A DNA stretch of 51,102 nt, from the IMG/VR virus record IMGVR_UViG_3300033155_000580, positions 1 through 51,102 of that record. One strand, written 5' to 3'. The stretch comes from a virus. Position numbers and translations under genes: made by a program. This document shows, piece after piece, positions 32,850 to 41,523 of the stretch (its first letter is position 1; each line of letters opens with the position of its first letter). The notes beneath the pieces are model-generated. The model made no database searches. It saw only the letters and a program-made list of their open reading frames with translations, and had not been told where the DNA came from.

Positions 32850-33260
32850 ATGTTTGGGGCATTAATCAGTTTTATGGGTGGAGCAAAACTTAAATTAATA
32901 GGTGCTGGTATCATTGCACTTCTATTATGGGCTGCTTGGAGTCATTACACTTATATAAGAGATGATCGTATTCAGCTTATTAAAGATAAAGCTATAATTG
33001 AAACTGCTCTTAAAACAGAGAAGGCCAGCTTTTCGTCTTATAAAATAACAACTGAAAAGAACTATAAAGATATTCAAGAAGATATTATTAGCTTGGATAA
33101 AGATTATAAAAAATCTGAGAAGAAGGTTAGAAAGTTTAGCAAGATGCTTGAAAGACATGATCTTGGTCACTTGACATTTAAGAAGCCAGGATTAATTGAA
33201 CGTAAAGCAAATAGAGCAACAAAGAAAGTCTTTAAAGACTTTGAGGAGTTAGGCGAATGA
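32850..33260 (+). CDS. i-spanin-like inner membrane protein
   Basis: The 136-residue product has one N-terminal membrane helix (about residues 13-30, KLKLIGAGIIALLLWAAW) followed by a long charged coiled coil (KDKAIIETALKTEKASFSSYKIT...DYKKSEKKVRKFSKMLERHDL) facing the periplasm. This matches Rz-type i-spanins. The next gene overlaps by four bases and encodes a lipoprotein, the usual o-spanin arrangement. Together they would fuse the inner and outer membranes at lysis. Topology is inferred from the helix position. Confidence 0.65.
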   Translation: MFGALISFMGGAKLKLIGAGIIALLLWAAWSHYTYIRDDRIQLIKDKAIIETALKTEKASFSSYKITTEKNYKDIQEDIISLDKDYKKSEKKVRKFSKMLERHDLGHLTFKKPGLIERKANRATKKVFKDFEELGE

Positions 33261-33622
33261 AAAAATTAATTATCATTGCCCTTGCTTCTACTTTTATGCT
33301 TTCAGGTTGTTTTTGGAACACAAAAACTGAATATATAACTAAAATTGTTGAGGTTCCAGTTAATAATATAGTTTATGCAAGGCCAATGCGTCCTTCACTA
33401 TTAAACATAGAGTGGAAAGTTTATGGTGAAAAGAACCGAGGTGATGCTGTTATATATTTACAAGATAAAGCTTTAATGTGTTTAAGTATACCTCATTATG
33501 AGAACCTTGGGAAAAACATGACAAGGATTTACTCAACCGAAGAAGGTTTATATAGTTTGTTAGATAAATATGAAGCTGATAGAGCTACAGATGAAGCCAA
33601 AGAAGCTACAAAGGAAGAATAA
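33257..33622 (+). CDS. o-spanin-like lipoprotein
   Basis: The 121-residue product starts with a lipoprotein signal: MKKLIIIALASTFMLSGC, with lipobox LSGC and the modified cysteine at residue 18. The mature part includes RPMRPSLLNIEWKVYG, a segment resembling one found in phage lipoproteins near spanins, and ends in an acidic helix. It overlaps the i-spanin-like gene in the style of Rz/Rz1. Length is longer than many o-spanins, so another outer-membrane role is possible. Confidence 0.65.
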   Translation: MKKLIIIALASTFMLSGCFWNTKTEYITKIVEVPVNNIVYARPMRPSLLNIEWKVYGEKNRGDAVIYLQDKALMCLSIPHYENLGKNMTRIYSTEEGLYSLLDKYEADRATDEAKEATKEE

Positions 33623-33624
33623 TA

Positions 33625-34371
33625 ATGGCAACAAGCGTTTTTAATAGATTAGAATCACCACAGGAGTTAATTGACTACGCCTGCAGGAAACTGGGTGCGC
33701 CTGTCATTAATATTGAGATAGATCAATCTCAAGCCGAAGATAGAATAGATGATGCGATGCAATTGTTTATGCAACGGCACTATGACGCCGTCGAAGAAGT
33801 ATGGATCAAAACAACTTTCAATGCATCTGATATAACTCGTGGCTACAAAAGAATGGATGAAAATTTAGTTGCTGTTATTGGTATGATTGAACACTCATCT
33901 AGTTCATTAGAACCAGCTTGGACAGATATCACCTACCAATTAAAATATAATAACATGGTAGATATCACTTCCCCAGATATTGTTAATTATGTATTGACAA
34001 TGGAACATATTAATTTGATCAATAGTCTAATCAAGCCTAAAAGATCATTTCAGTTTAACAAATATTCACACCAATTAAAAGTTATGGGTAATTTGAAAGC
34101 TGGAGACTTTGTTGTGGTTCAAGCTTATAAAAGTTTAAATCCAGACTTTGTTTTAGACATATACAATGATGAATGGTTAAAGAGATACGCTACTGCTCTT
34201 ATTAAAAGACAGTGGGGAGCAAACTTGAAGAAGTTTGAAGGTGTACAGATGCCAGGTGGAATCACACTTGACGGACAATCAATTTTTGACGAAGGTAATG
34301 AGGAAGTTCAATCTCTTGAACAAGAGTTTTCACTAACATATGAATTACCCGTCGACATGTTCATGGGATAA
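33625..34371 (+). CDS. 13: Neck protein gp13
   Basis: The 248-residue product has the neck protein signature LIDYACRKLGAPVINIEIDQSQAEDRIDDAMQLF in residues 16-50 and a beta-rich remainder including RSFQFNKYSHQLKVMG. In T4, gp13 joins with gp14 to seal the portal after packaging and form the collar on which the tail docks. Length is slightly below the T4 protein (309 residues). In T4, gene 14 follows directly; here five small genes intervene. Confidence 0.85.
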   Translation: MATSVFNRLESPQELIDYACRKLGAPVINIEIDQSQAEDRIDDAMQLFMQRHYDAVEEVWIKTTFNASDITRGYKRMDENLVAVIGMIEHSSSSLEPAWTDITYQLKYNNMVDITSPDIVNYVLTMEHINLINSLIKPKRSFQFNKYSHQLKVMGNLKAGDFVVVQAYKSLNPDFVLDIYNDEWLKRYATALIKRQWGANLKKFEGVQMPGGITLDGQSIFDEGNEEVQSLEQEFSLTYELPVDMFMG

Positions 34372-34382
34372 GGAATTTAAAA

Positions 34383-34595
34383 ATGTCATTAGAAAAAACT
34401 GCAAAATTAATAATTGAAGGTAATGAAGACCCAAAACTTGATCAATTTTTTAAATTTCTAGATAAAATAGAAGCGCAAGCTAAAAAGAAACAATCTGAAA
34501 TGGATAAAATAGAAATACAATGGGATAAAGTAGTTGCTAAAATAGCAAAAGCGGGCGGCAAAGTTAGTTATAGTTTTAAGGATAGTTTAGCGTGA
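34383..34595 (+). CDS. Small helical hypothetical protein in the 13-14 interval
   Basis: The 70-residue product is strongly helical and charged (KFLDKIEAQAKKKQSEMDKIEIQWDKVVAKIAKAG). It starts twelve bases after gp13 with AAGGAAT as ribosome site. Its stop overlaps the GTG of the next gene. It lacks the targeting-like N-terminus of its neighbours (SLEKTAKLIIEGNEDPKLD, although IIEG is a possible cleavage-type site). It may be a component of the same head-protein group. Confidence 0.55.
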   Translation: MSLEKTAKLIIEGNEDPKLDQFFKFLDKIEAQAKKKQSEMDKIEIQWDKVVAKIAKAGGKVSYSFKDSLA

Positions 34596-34909
34596 AAAAC
34601 TTTAAAGAATTTATAGATGAAAAGGTTGATAAACGTCTAACAAAAGTTCTTCATCGTATACCTGCAAATATTAAAGCAACTTTAAATTATATAAAATATA
34701 AACATAAAACATTAAAAAAAACTGACGATGAGATTGTAGTTGAAATATCAAAAGGTAAGAAGAGGGTAGAAATAACAGTTCTTGCAGATGATTTAGAATA
34801 TTTGAACTGGGTGTTATATGAAGGTAAAAATATTGTTGAATCTGGAAATGATAATGTTTATAATGAAGTTAAAAAAATAGTCAATAACTTTTTAGATAAG
34901 AATAAATAA
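34592..34909 (+). CDS. Candidate internal head protein 1 (GTG start)
   Basis: The 105-residue product starts with GTG overlapping the preceding stop (GTGA). Its N-terminus MKNFKEFIDE resembles the capsid-targeting sequence of T4 internal proteins (MKTYQEFIAE type), and IDE|K fits the I/L-x-E cleavage rule of the gp21 prohead protease. The remainder is small, basic and alpha/beta (RIPANIKATLNYIKYKHKT...VEITVLADDLEYLNWVLYEG). If cleaved, a mature protein of about 95 residues would stay in the capsid and could be injected. The function of the mature part is unknown. Confidence 0.6.
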   Translation: MKNFKEFIDEKVDKRLTKVLHRIPANIKATLNYIKYKHKTLKKTDDEIVVEISKGKKRVEITVLADDLEYLNWVLYEGKNIVESGNDNVYNEVKKIVNNFLDKNK

Positions 34910-35379
34910 TGAAAAACTTTAAAGAATTTATAAGCGAAGCCTCTACACCAGCCGAAGGTATGATGAAGGATATTGAAAAGAGTTTTAAAAAGCAATTTCC
35001 TAAAGGCTGGTCAATCATACACCAAGGTGGAGGTATATCAAAAGACACTATCTCTATAGTAATTGGTCTTATTGGTAACAAGAGCGATTTACCAAATGGG
35101 ATATTAGAGAATGATCCAATGTTTCATTCATGGTTGTTATTTCAACACCCTAAAGGATACACCGCTGAGATACTACAAGCAGGAATTAGTATTAACCCAC
35201 CAGAAGATAGTTACTTGGCAATGGGTAGAATTAAAACGAAATGGCGCAAGACAACTGGTGACGAAGCCAAGATGGTTAAAACGCTTGACGCTTTTTTTAA
35301 GAAGTTGAAGAAATTAGTTAAAGATAACGAAGATAACATCTTCGGACGAAGCAAATATAACGATAAATATTTTAAATAA
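34909..35379 (+). CDS. Candidate internal head protein 2
   Basis: The 156-residue product has nearly the same start (MKNFKEFISE, then AS) as its neighbour, with ISE|A as a probable gp21-type site. The remainder has a beta-rich core (GWSIIHQGGGISKDTISIVIGL, then FHSWLLFQHPKGYTAEILQAG) and a basic helical end. I do not recognise the fold. The start overlaps the preceding stop by one base. The pair of identical N-termini in adjacent, otherwise unlike proteins is best explained by a shared sorting signal. Confidence 0.6.
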   Translation: MKNFKEFISEASTPAEGMMKDIEKSFKKQFPKGWSIIHQGGGISKDTISIVIGLIGNKSDLPNGILENDPMFHSWLLFQHPKGYTAEILQAGISINPPEDSYLAMGRIKTKWRKTTGDEAKMVKTLDAFFKKLKKLVKDNEDNIFGRSKYNDKYFK

Positions 35380-35390
35380 GGAAAATCACA

Positions 35391-35633
35391 ATGAAGAAGG
35401 ATTTAAGAGAAGAGGCAAGGAAAGTGATGGGGATAAATGAGGTAAAAGGTAATCCTAAATCCTTAACGAAAGATTTTAATGATTTGTTTCATTTAATGAA
35501 AAAAATGCCTGATGATATGCCAACTACATTAAATACATTATCTTCAAATAAACCTAAAATAGCTGCAGAATTGGATGGTGCTATTAGGACAGTTAATGAA
35601 ATGGTTGGTAGAATTTTAAAAGGTAAAATTTAA
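35391..35633 (+). CDS. Small helical protein in the internal-protein group
   Basis: The 80-residue product begins MKKDLREEARKVMGINEVKGN. It lacks the exact targeting motif, but INE|V and LRE|E fit the same protease rule. The rest is helical with a basic end (NEMVGRILKGK). A good ribosome site (AAGGAAA) precedes it. It could be another packaged protein or a scaffold accessory. Confidence 0.5.
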   Translation: MKKDLREEARKVMGINEVKGNPKSLTKDFNDLFHLMKKMPDDMPTTLNTLSSNKPKIAAELDGAIRTVNEMVGRILKGKI

Positions 35634-35654
35634 CAATTAAATAAGGAAAGTAAA

Positions 35655-35888
35655 ATGTCTAAATATAAAAGTCTAGAAGAATCAGTAAGGACAATGAACG
35701 AAGCGTTTGATACAGGCAAAGTAATTAAAGCCTTGATTGATACTTCTTTCGGTGGTAGCAATGAAGAGCAAATGAAAGCTATCCAACTTATGAAAGGATT
35801 GGCAACATCAGATGATCCAATGTCAAACAAGTTTATGAAAGCATTAGATGCCTTCACAAGCAAGATGGATGCGGATAGCTTCAAATAA
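35655..35888 (+). CDS. Small helical protein in the internal-protein group
   Basis: The 77-residue product starts MSKYKSLEESVRTMNEAFDTG, where LEE|S and MNE|A are potential protease sites. The rest is a short helical region (EQMKAIQLMKGLATSDDP...FMKALDAFTSKMDADSFK). Its stop overlaps the next ATG. No family is recognised; similar size and N-terminal pattern group it with its neighbours. Confidence 0.5.
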   Translation: MSKYKSLEESVRTMNEAFDTGKVIKALIDTSFGGSNEEQMKAIQLMKGLATSDDPMSNKFMKALDAFTSKMDADSFK

Positions 35889-36187
35889 TGAAAACGTTTG
35901 CTGAATTTATATCTGAAGGTAAGACTATAACACTTTCAAATAAAGTGTTTGATGAATTATGGGCTTTAGAATATGACACTGTAAGTAATGGTTCTCCAAA
36001 AGAGAAAATAGAATTGGCAGACGCGTTAGAAGCTGCAAAGAAGAAAGGCGCCAGTCGTGTTTTGAATGTATCAGATAAAGTTTATGAATATACAAAGAAA
36101 GCTTTAGAGAATGCTATTGATATAGCCGACGATCAAAACAAAAAATCATTAATGAACACTCTTAAAAAGGCAATGGATAAACTGTAA
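35888..36187 (+). CDS. Candidate internal head protein 3
   Basis: The 99-residue product starts MKTFAEFISE, then GK. This is the closest match in the window to the T4 capsid-targeting sequence, with ISE|G as the cleavage site. The mature part is helical and mixed in charge (FDELWALEYDTVSNGSPKEKIEL...KVYEYTKKALENAIDIAD). It overlaps the start of gp14 by one base. Packaging in the capsid is inferred from the N-terminus only. Confidence 0.6.
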   Translation: MKTFAEFISEGKTITLSNKVFDELWALEYDTVSNGSPKEKIELADALEAAKKKGASRVLNVSDKVYEYTKKALENAIDIADDQNKKSLMNTLKKAMDKL

Positions 36188-36834
36188 TGGCTATTAAGTC
36201 TCATTTCAATTTATACGGATTAAATCCTGAGGATGGAAGCAATAACAACGAGCAAACTTTAATAAAAGATCTTGTTGCTGAGGCTATTCAAATGTATGGT
36301 ATAGATGTACAATACCTTCCTCGTACACTGCAAAAAGAAGATAAATTATTTGGTGAAGATATACTTTCATCATTCGACGACGCATATACAATTGAGATGT
36401 ATATTCAAAACGTAGATGGTTATGAGGGTGAAGGTGAATTCCTTAAGAACTTTGGTTTAAGCGTAGGTGATCAAGGAACACTTGTTGTATCCTCACCAAG
36501 ATTCACAGAAGTTACTACAATGGCAAAACCTCTTGAAGGTGATTTGATTTACTTCCCATTATCAAAAGGTTTATTTGAAATAAAATTTGTTGAAGATGAA
36601 AAACAATTTTATCCAGCAGGATCATTACCACAATATGTTCTAACTGTTGAATTGTTTACATACTCTTCAGAAGACTTCAATACAGCTATTCCTGAAATTG
36701 ATATTATATCAGATGTTGATCAAGACCCATTAACTGTAGGTCCTGGTGACCCATCAGATGCAAGTGATGATATAGAAACTGAGGCAGCATCATTCTTAGA
36801 TTTTGAAGAAGATAATCCATGGGGTAATTATTAA
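36187..36834 (+). CDS. 14: Neck protein gp14
   Basis: The 215-residue product fits gp14: a start of the AIKSHFNLYGLNPEDGSNNNEQTLIKDLVAEAIQMYGIDVQYLPR type, a beta core (DAYTIEMYIQNVDGYEGEGEFL) and an acidic end with DFEEDNPWGNY. In T4 it joins gp13 to complete the head and attach the tail. It overlaps the previous gene by one base and abuts gp15 at its end. Length is close to T4 gp14 (256 residues). Confidence 0.87.
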   Translation: MAIKSHFNLYGLNPEDGSNNNEQTLIKDLVAEAIQMYGIDVQYLPRTLQKEDKLFGEDILSSFDDAYTIEMYIQNVDGYEGEGEFLKNFGLSVGDQGTLVVSSPRFTEVTTMAKPLEGDLIYFPLSKGLFEIKFVEDEKQFYPAGSLPQYVLTVELFTYSSEDFNTAIPEIDIISDVDQDPLTVGPGDPSDASDDIETEAASFLDFEEDNPWGNY

Positions 36835-37632
36835 ATGTTCGGTCAAACGTTTTATTTTAATACAAGTCGAAAGATTGTTGCTGGCTTTGGAACTCTATTC
36901 AATAATATAAGTATTGAAAGGAAGGACGCTGCAGATGCAGTTGTTAAAACTTTAAATATTCCTTTGGCATATGCGCCTAAGCATAGATACCTTGCACGTT
37001 TAAGACAAGACTTAGCTGCAACAGGTGGAACAACTCCAAGTATCAAAACAACACTTCCTAGAATGAGTTATCATTTAGAAGGTTTTGATTATGATGCAAC
37101 AAGGCAAGTGAGTCCACTTAATTATAAAAAAACTAAACATGCTACAGACGCTAATTTGTTTATTAGGCAAATGAACCCTGTACCTTGGAACTTTAATTTT
37201 TCATTAAATGTATTTTCCAAAAACATGGAAGATGGTTTACATATCATAGAGCAAATAATTCCTTACTTCCAACCACACGTTAATATAACTATTAAAGACA
37301 TCCCTGCTTTAGATATTAGAAGGGATATTTCAATAGGACTTCAAAGTGTTTCACCTACTGATAATTACGAAGGTAGTTATGACGACGAAGATAGAATATT
37401 GTCATGGGATTTTAACTTCCTAGCAAAAGGATATTTTTATCAGCCAATTACAGAGACTGGAGTTATTAAAAACTTTTTTGCTTATATCGGTAACACTCCA
37501 GAATATGCAAATTGGTCTCCAGAACAAATTATAGAATCAGTTGGTGTATTAGTTGACCCTCAAAGCGCGGCTATAGATGATCCATTCACAACACCTACTA
37601 CTATAACTGAAGGTCCTATCATAAAACCATAA
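36835..37632 (+). CDS. 15: Tail sheath stabiliser gp15
   Basis: The 265-residue product matches the pattern of T4 gp15: a MFGQTFYFNTSRKIVAGFGTLFNNI start, LPRMSYHLEGFDYDATRQ, the NPVPWNFNFSL strand, IIEQIIPYFQPH and a RDISIGLQSV strand. In T4 it forms the hexameric ring that caps the tail and joins the neck. It starts at the base after the gp14 stop. The C-terminal 25 residues are proline and threonine rich. Confidence 0.88.
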   Translation: MFGQTFYFNTSRKIVAGFGTLFNNISIERKDAADAVVKTLNIPLAYAPKHRYLARLRQDLAATGGTTPSIKTTLPRMSYHLEGFDYDATRQVSPLNYKKTKHATDANLFIRQMNPVPWNFNFSLNVFSKNMEDGLHIIEQIIPYFQPHVNITIKDIPALDIRRDISIGLQSVSPTDNYEGSYDDEDRILSWDFNFLAKGYFYQPITETGVIKNFFAYIGNTPEYANWSPEQIIESVGVLVDPQSAAIDDPFTTPTTITEGPIIKP

Positions 37633-37644
37633 GAGTAATAAATT

Positions 37645-38154
37645 GTGACTAAAAGAAAGAACACAATAAGTAAATCTACAAAAGCACTCGACGAAGCACT
37701 TAACATCGCAGAAGATATAATTGAAGCAGAGGTTATTGAAGATGTTCCTACCATTGTTGAGGAATCCAACGTTCAAATAATCACAGCGTCTGATCAGAAT
37801 AATAGTGTATCCAAAAGAGAAAATGAAATCGAAAGTGATTATGATCTTGCCCGTACAACTATGCGAGGTCTTTTAGTTAAAGGTAATGAGGCTATTGAAA
37901 GGATATTAGAGCTTGCTAAGGGTAGTGAGCATCCAAGAGTTATTGAAGTTGCTGCAGGAATTATTAGAGATACTTCAAATGTAGCCAAAGACTTAATGCA
38001 AGTACATAAAATAAGAAATGACGTTGAGACACCAGGATCAAAAGGATCTACAGGAGAAGGTGGTGAAACTAAAGATGGTGTTACAAATGTTTTCATTGGT
38101 TCAACAGCCGATCTGAAAAAAGCCATAGACGATTCGTCAAAGAAGACTAAATAA
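37645..38154 (+). CDS. 16: Terminase small subunit gp16 (GTG start)
   Basis: The 169-residue product starts with GTG; an AAGAGTAATA segment precedes it. The conserved part is DYDLARTTMRGLLVKGNEAIERILELAKGSEHPRVIEVAAGIIRD (about residues 66-110), then KDLMQVHK and the C-terminal VFIGSTADLKKAI. This fits T4-like gp16, which forms rings and regulates gp17 activity during packaging. The N-terminal 60 residues are acidic and variable. The large subunit starts four bases after its stop. Confidence 0.88.
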   Translation: MTKRKNTISKSTKALDEALNIAEDIIEAEVIEDVPTIVEESNVQIITASDQNNSVSKRENEIESDYDLARTTMRGLLVKGNEAIERILELAKGSEHPRVIEVAAGIIRDTSNVAKDLMQVHKIRNDVETPGSKGSTGEGGETKDGVTNVFIGSTADLKKAIDDSSKKTK

Positions 38155-38158
38155 CAAT

Positions 38159-39835
38159 ATGATTGAAGATGCAGTAAAATTAAGTAGACACCAAACATAC
38201 CTAGGTAATCCTAAGCTAAAGAGAGAAGCGGTTGAGATTGCTTTCACTCAAGATCAGATTGATGAATATGTTAAGTGCCGTGACGACATAAGTTATTTTG
38301 TTAGAAATTATATGAAAATCACCCATGTTGACGATGGCCTTATTCCTTTTGAGATGTGGCCGTTTCAAGATGAGTTATTACATCACCTTGTAGATAATAG
38401 ATTCAGTATTGTAAACACTGCGCGTCAGGTAGGTAAAACAACTATCACTGTCGCTTTCTTGCTCCACTATATATTATTTAATGATTATAAGTCTGTAGGA
38501 ATACTTGCCAATAAAGGAGCAACTGCTCGTGAGATCCTAAGCAGATTACAATTGGCTTATGAATGTTTACCTTATTGGTTGCAACAAGGTGTAATTGAAT
38601 GGAACAAAGGTTCAATTGAATTAGAGAATGGTTCTAATATACTGGCGGCGTCTACTTCAAGTGCTACTGTTCGTGGTTATTCATTCTCAACAATATTTGT
38701 GGATGAAGCTGCTTTCGTATCAACCAACATATGGGAAGGTTTTTATAATTCAGTATATCCAACAATATCATCTGGTAAGCATACCAAGATTATATTAGTT
38801 TCAACTCCAAATAGCCTTAACCACTTCTACAAGCTGTTCACGTTTGCAGAAGCAGGTAAAAATGACTACAAGCCGTTCTCCGTCACTTGGAGAGACGTTC
38901 CTGGCAGAGACGAAGCTTGGAAGCTTGAGACAATTAGAAATACGAGTGAGGATCAGTTTTCACAAGAACATGATTGCCAGTTCCTTGGTTCTACTAATAC
39001 ACTTATATCCTCTAAGAAGATCAGAGCACTTACTCCAATCACTGAAATATATAGAGATGATGAAGGTAAGTATAAGATGTTCAAGGCTCCTGTAGTTAAT
39101 AAAGAAGAGCCTAAATTAAATCATACTTACATGCTGACCGCAGATGTGGCGAGAGGCCGTGGGATGGATTACTCAGCATTGTCCGTTGTAGATATAACTG
39201 AATACCCATTCGAGCAGGTGGCAACATGGAGGAGTAATAATGTTTCACCTCTAATGTTCCCAGACATTATTGCAAAGATTGCAACCGATTATAATATGGC
39301 ATATGTCCTGATTGAGAATAACGATGCTGGTGAAGAAGTTTGTAATATCCTCAACTACGAATTAGAGTATGAAAATATATTGTCACCTATGGCAGGGAAG
39401 AAATTTCAACTAGGAGTGAAGACAACAAAATCAGTAAAAAGATTAGGTTGCTCAAACTTCAAAGATCTTGTAGAGAAAGACAAGCTTATCATATATGACG
39501 AAGACACTGTTAATGAGATAGCTGGTTTTGTTGCCAAGGGCGTTTCATATGAGGCAGATGGGGATGGGCACGATGATCTTGTTATGGGATTGGTGATTTT
39601 CTCATGGTTATCATCTCAGGAGTTCTTCAAGGAATTATCTGACAGTGATATGAGAAAAACATTATTTCAAGAGAACATTAAAAGGCTGGAAGATGAATTA
39701 ACACCCTTCGGCCACATAGATAAAGGACTTCAATCAGCACCTGGACAGGGCACTTTACCAGATACCTTCAAAGAAGATGGTGAAGTGTGGCATACCGTGG
39801 GTGGTGAGGATGATACAGGTTTTGGATCACTCTAA
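38159..39835 (+). CDS. 17: Terminase large subunit gp17
   Basis: The 558-residue product is a complete packaging motor. The ATPase domain has Walker A ARQVGKT at residues 88-94 and a Walker B/DE box IFVDEA near 179-184, with the STPN coupling motif near 215. The nuclease domain has D329 (TADVARGRGMDYS), E386 (VLIENNDAG) and D472/D473 (DGHDDLVMG), which fit the acidic triad of T4 gp17. Length is near the family norm (550-610). The downstream leader contains the gp18 promoter. Confidence 0.95.
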   Translation: MIEDAVKLSRHQTYLGNPKLKREAVEIAFTQDQIDEYVKCRDDISYFVRNYMKITHVDDGLIPFEMWPFQDELLHHLVDNRFSIVNTARQVGKTTITVAFLLHYILFNDYKSVGILANKGATAREILSRLQLAYECLPYWLQQGVIEWNKGSIELENGSNILAASTSSATVRGYSFSTIFVDEAAFVSTNIWEGFYNSVYPTISSGKHTKIILVSTPNSLNHFYKLFTFAEAGKNDYKPFSVTWRDVPGRDEAWKLETIRNTSEDQFSQEHDCQFLGSTNTLISSKKIRALTPITEIYRDDEGKYKMFKAPVVNKEEPKLNHTYMLTADVARGRGMDYSALSVVDITEYPFEQVATWRSNNVSPLMFPDIIAKIATDYNMAYVLIENNDAGEEVCNILNYELEYENILSPMAGKKFQLGVKTTKSVKRLGCSNFKDLVEKDKLIIYDEDTVNEIAGFVAKGVSYEADGDGHDDLVMGLVIFSWLSSQEFFKELSDSDMRKTLFQENIKRLEDELTPFGHIDKGLQSAPGQGTLPDTFKEDGEVWHTVGGEDDTGFGSL

Positions 39836-39846
39836 AGGTACAGAAT

Positions 39847-39854
39847 CATAAATA
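39847..39854 (+). promoter_or_regulatory. Late promoter variant upstream of gp18
   Basis: CATAAATA, 84 bases before the sheath gene, with one mismatch to the octamer; the leader contains a hairpin. Confidence 0.5.
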
Positions 39855-39902
39855 ATTACAGTTATTAACATGTGGAACTAAAAAATCTATATATTTAGAA
39901 AA

Positions 39903-39919
39903 GGGGTAAGGAATACCCC
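39903..39919 (+). other. Leader hairpin before gp18
   Basis: GGGGTA, loop AGGAA, TACCCC, located 20 bases before the sheath start. It could affect translation or message stability; no U-tract follows. Confidence 0.45.
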
Positions 39920-39938
39920 CAGATAAGGAGAATAAAAA

Positions 39939-41495
39939 ATGGGTTTCAGTTTATCAGCTTCTGTAAACGTAAAAGAACTTGACCTGACTACTACTGTCCC
40001 TGCAGTTGCGACCTCAATAGGCGCAATGGTTGGTGATTTTGCTTGGGGTCCTGTAGAACAAGTTACACTTGTTGACAGCGAAAACAATCTTGTAAAACAC
40101 TTCGGCCTGCCAGGTGAGACAAACTTTGTAGACTGGTTTTCAGCTTCAAACTTCCTTTCATACGCAAACAATCTTAAGTTAGTAAGAGCAGTTGGCGCAC
40201 TTGCAGAAAATGCTGGTGACACTGACGGCATCTTGGTTAAAAACTTAGATGATTATGATTTGAATGGAACAAGTATTGATGCATCATTAAATAGCTTTGT
40301 TGCTAAGTATCCAGGTGTATTTGGAAACGGCATTGAAGTAGAACTAGCAGACAGCACGAACTTTGTTGGTTGGACACACGAGGCAGACTTTGACTATGCT
40401 CCAACAGGTCAAGAGATATTTGTGGTTGTGTTGTTAGATGGTGACATTGTTGAAAAATTCACAGCATCTGAAGATGTTGCTGCAAAAGACTTTAATGGTA
40501 ATAACAACTATATTGAAGAATTGTTAAATCGTACTTCTCAATATGTTTATGTTGTTATGGCTAACTTAGACACAGGTACAAATGGTTTCAGTTACCCACT
40601 TGCTGGCGGATTAGACGATGCTCCAGGTGATTCAGAACGTATATTAGGTTATGATTTGTTTTCAAACTCAGACGATATAGACATTAGCTTGGTGATGCAG
40701 GCAGGTGCTTCTAGCGTAGTTGGTTTGTATATCAAAGACAATATTGCAGACTCACGTAGAGATTGTGTTGCATTCTTATCACCTGCTAAAGCAGACGTGG
40801 TAGGTTCATTAACAGCAGTAACAGATACAATCGCAACCAGAGATGGTTTTGGTTCAAGCTCTTATTGTGTTATGGATAGCAACTATAAATATCAATATGA
40901 CAAATACAACGACAAATATCGTTGGTTGCCACTTAACGCAGACATCGCTGGCTTATGTGCTAGAACAGATGATGTTGCTGATCCTTGGTTCAGCCCAGGT
41001 GGTCCTAACCGTGGTCAAATTAAAAATACAATCAAACTTGCTTACAATCCTTCAAAAGCTGAAAGAGATGAGTTGTATAAGAATGCTATCAACCCAGTTG
41101 TTACATTCCCAGGTGAAGGAACATTGTTGTATGGTGATAAAACATTACAAACTAAGCCTTCAGCGTTTGATAGAATCAATGTGCGTAGATTGTTCATTGT
41201 ACTTGAAAAGGCAATTGCAACATTTGCAAAATACAGCTTGTTTGAATTTAACGATGTGTTCACACGCAACCGTTTCGTAAGTGCTGTAGAACCATTCCTA
41301 CGCAATGTTCAAGGAAGACGTGGTGTAGTTGATTTTAGAGTTATTGCTAACGAGACTAATAACACAGGCGAAGTAATTGACAGAAATGAATTTGTAGCTG
41401 ATATTTATATCAAGCCTAACAGAAGCATTAACTTTATATACCTTAACTTCGTAGCTATTAAATCAGGCGTAACATTTGAAGAAATCATAGGCTAA
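39939..41495 (+). CDS. 18: Tail sheath protein gp18
   Basis: The 518-residue product has the sheath N-terminus (SASVNVKELDLTTTVPAVATSIGAMVGDFAWGPVEQVTLVDSENNLVKHFG) and C-terminal domain (YSLFEFNDVFTRNRFVSAVEPFLRNVQGRRGVVDFRVI) typical of the myovirus sheath. Six-fold rings of gp18 contract to drive the tube through the envelope. Length is shorter than T4 gp18 (659) and close to marine relatives. A GATAAGGAG ribosome site precedes the ATG. Confidence 0.93.
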   Translation: MGFSLSASVNVKELDLTTTVPAVATSIGAMVGDFAWGPVEQVTLVDSENNLVKHFGLPGETNFVDWFSASNFLSYANNLKLVRAVGALAENAGDTDGILVKNLDDYDLNGTSIDASLNSFVAKYPGVFGNGIEVELADSTNFVGWTHEADFDYAPTGQEIFVVVLLDGDIVEKFTASEDVAAKDFNGNNNYIEELLNRTSQYVYVVMANLDTGTNGFSYPLAGGLDDAPGDSERILGYDLFSNSDDIDISLVMQAGASSVVGLYIKDNIADSRRDCVAFLSPAKADVVGSLTAVTDTIATRDGFGSSSYCVMDSNYKYQYDKYNDKYRWLPLNADIAGLCARTDDVADPWFSPGGPNRGQIKNTIKLAYNPSKAERDELYKNAINPVVTFPGEGTLLYGDKTLQTKPSAFDRINVRRLFIVLEKAIATFAKYSLFEFNDVFTRNRFVSAVEPFLRNVQGRRGVVDFRVIANETNNTGEVIDRNEFVADIYIKPNRSINFIYLNFVAIKSGVTFEEIIG

Positions 41496-41500
41496 TATGT

Positions 41501-41522
41501 TGGTGGGAGTAATATCCCACCA
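41501..41522 (+). terminator. Hairpin between sheath and tube genes
   Basis: Perfect 8-base stem TGGTGGGA / TCCCACCA with a GTAATA loop. There is no U-tract; the tube gene's late promoter starts two bases later. It could be a weak terminator or an RNA-processing site that separates the two messages. Confidence 0.45.
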
Positions 41523-41523
41523 G

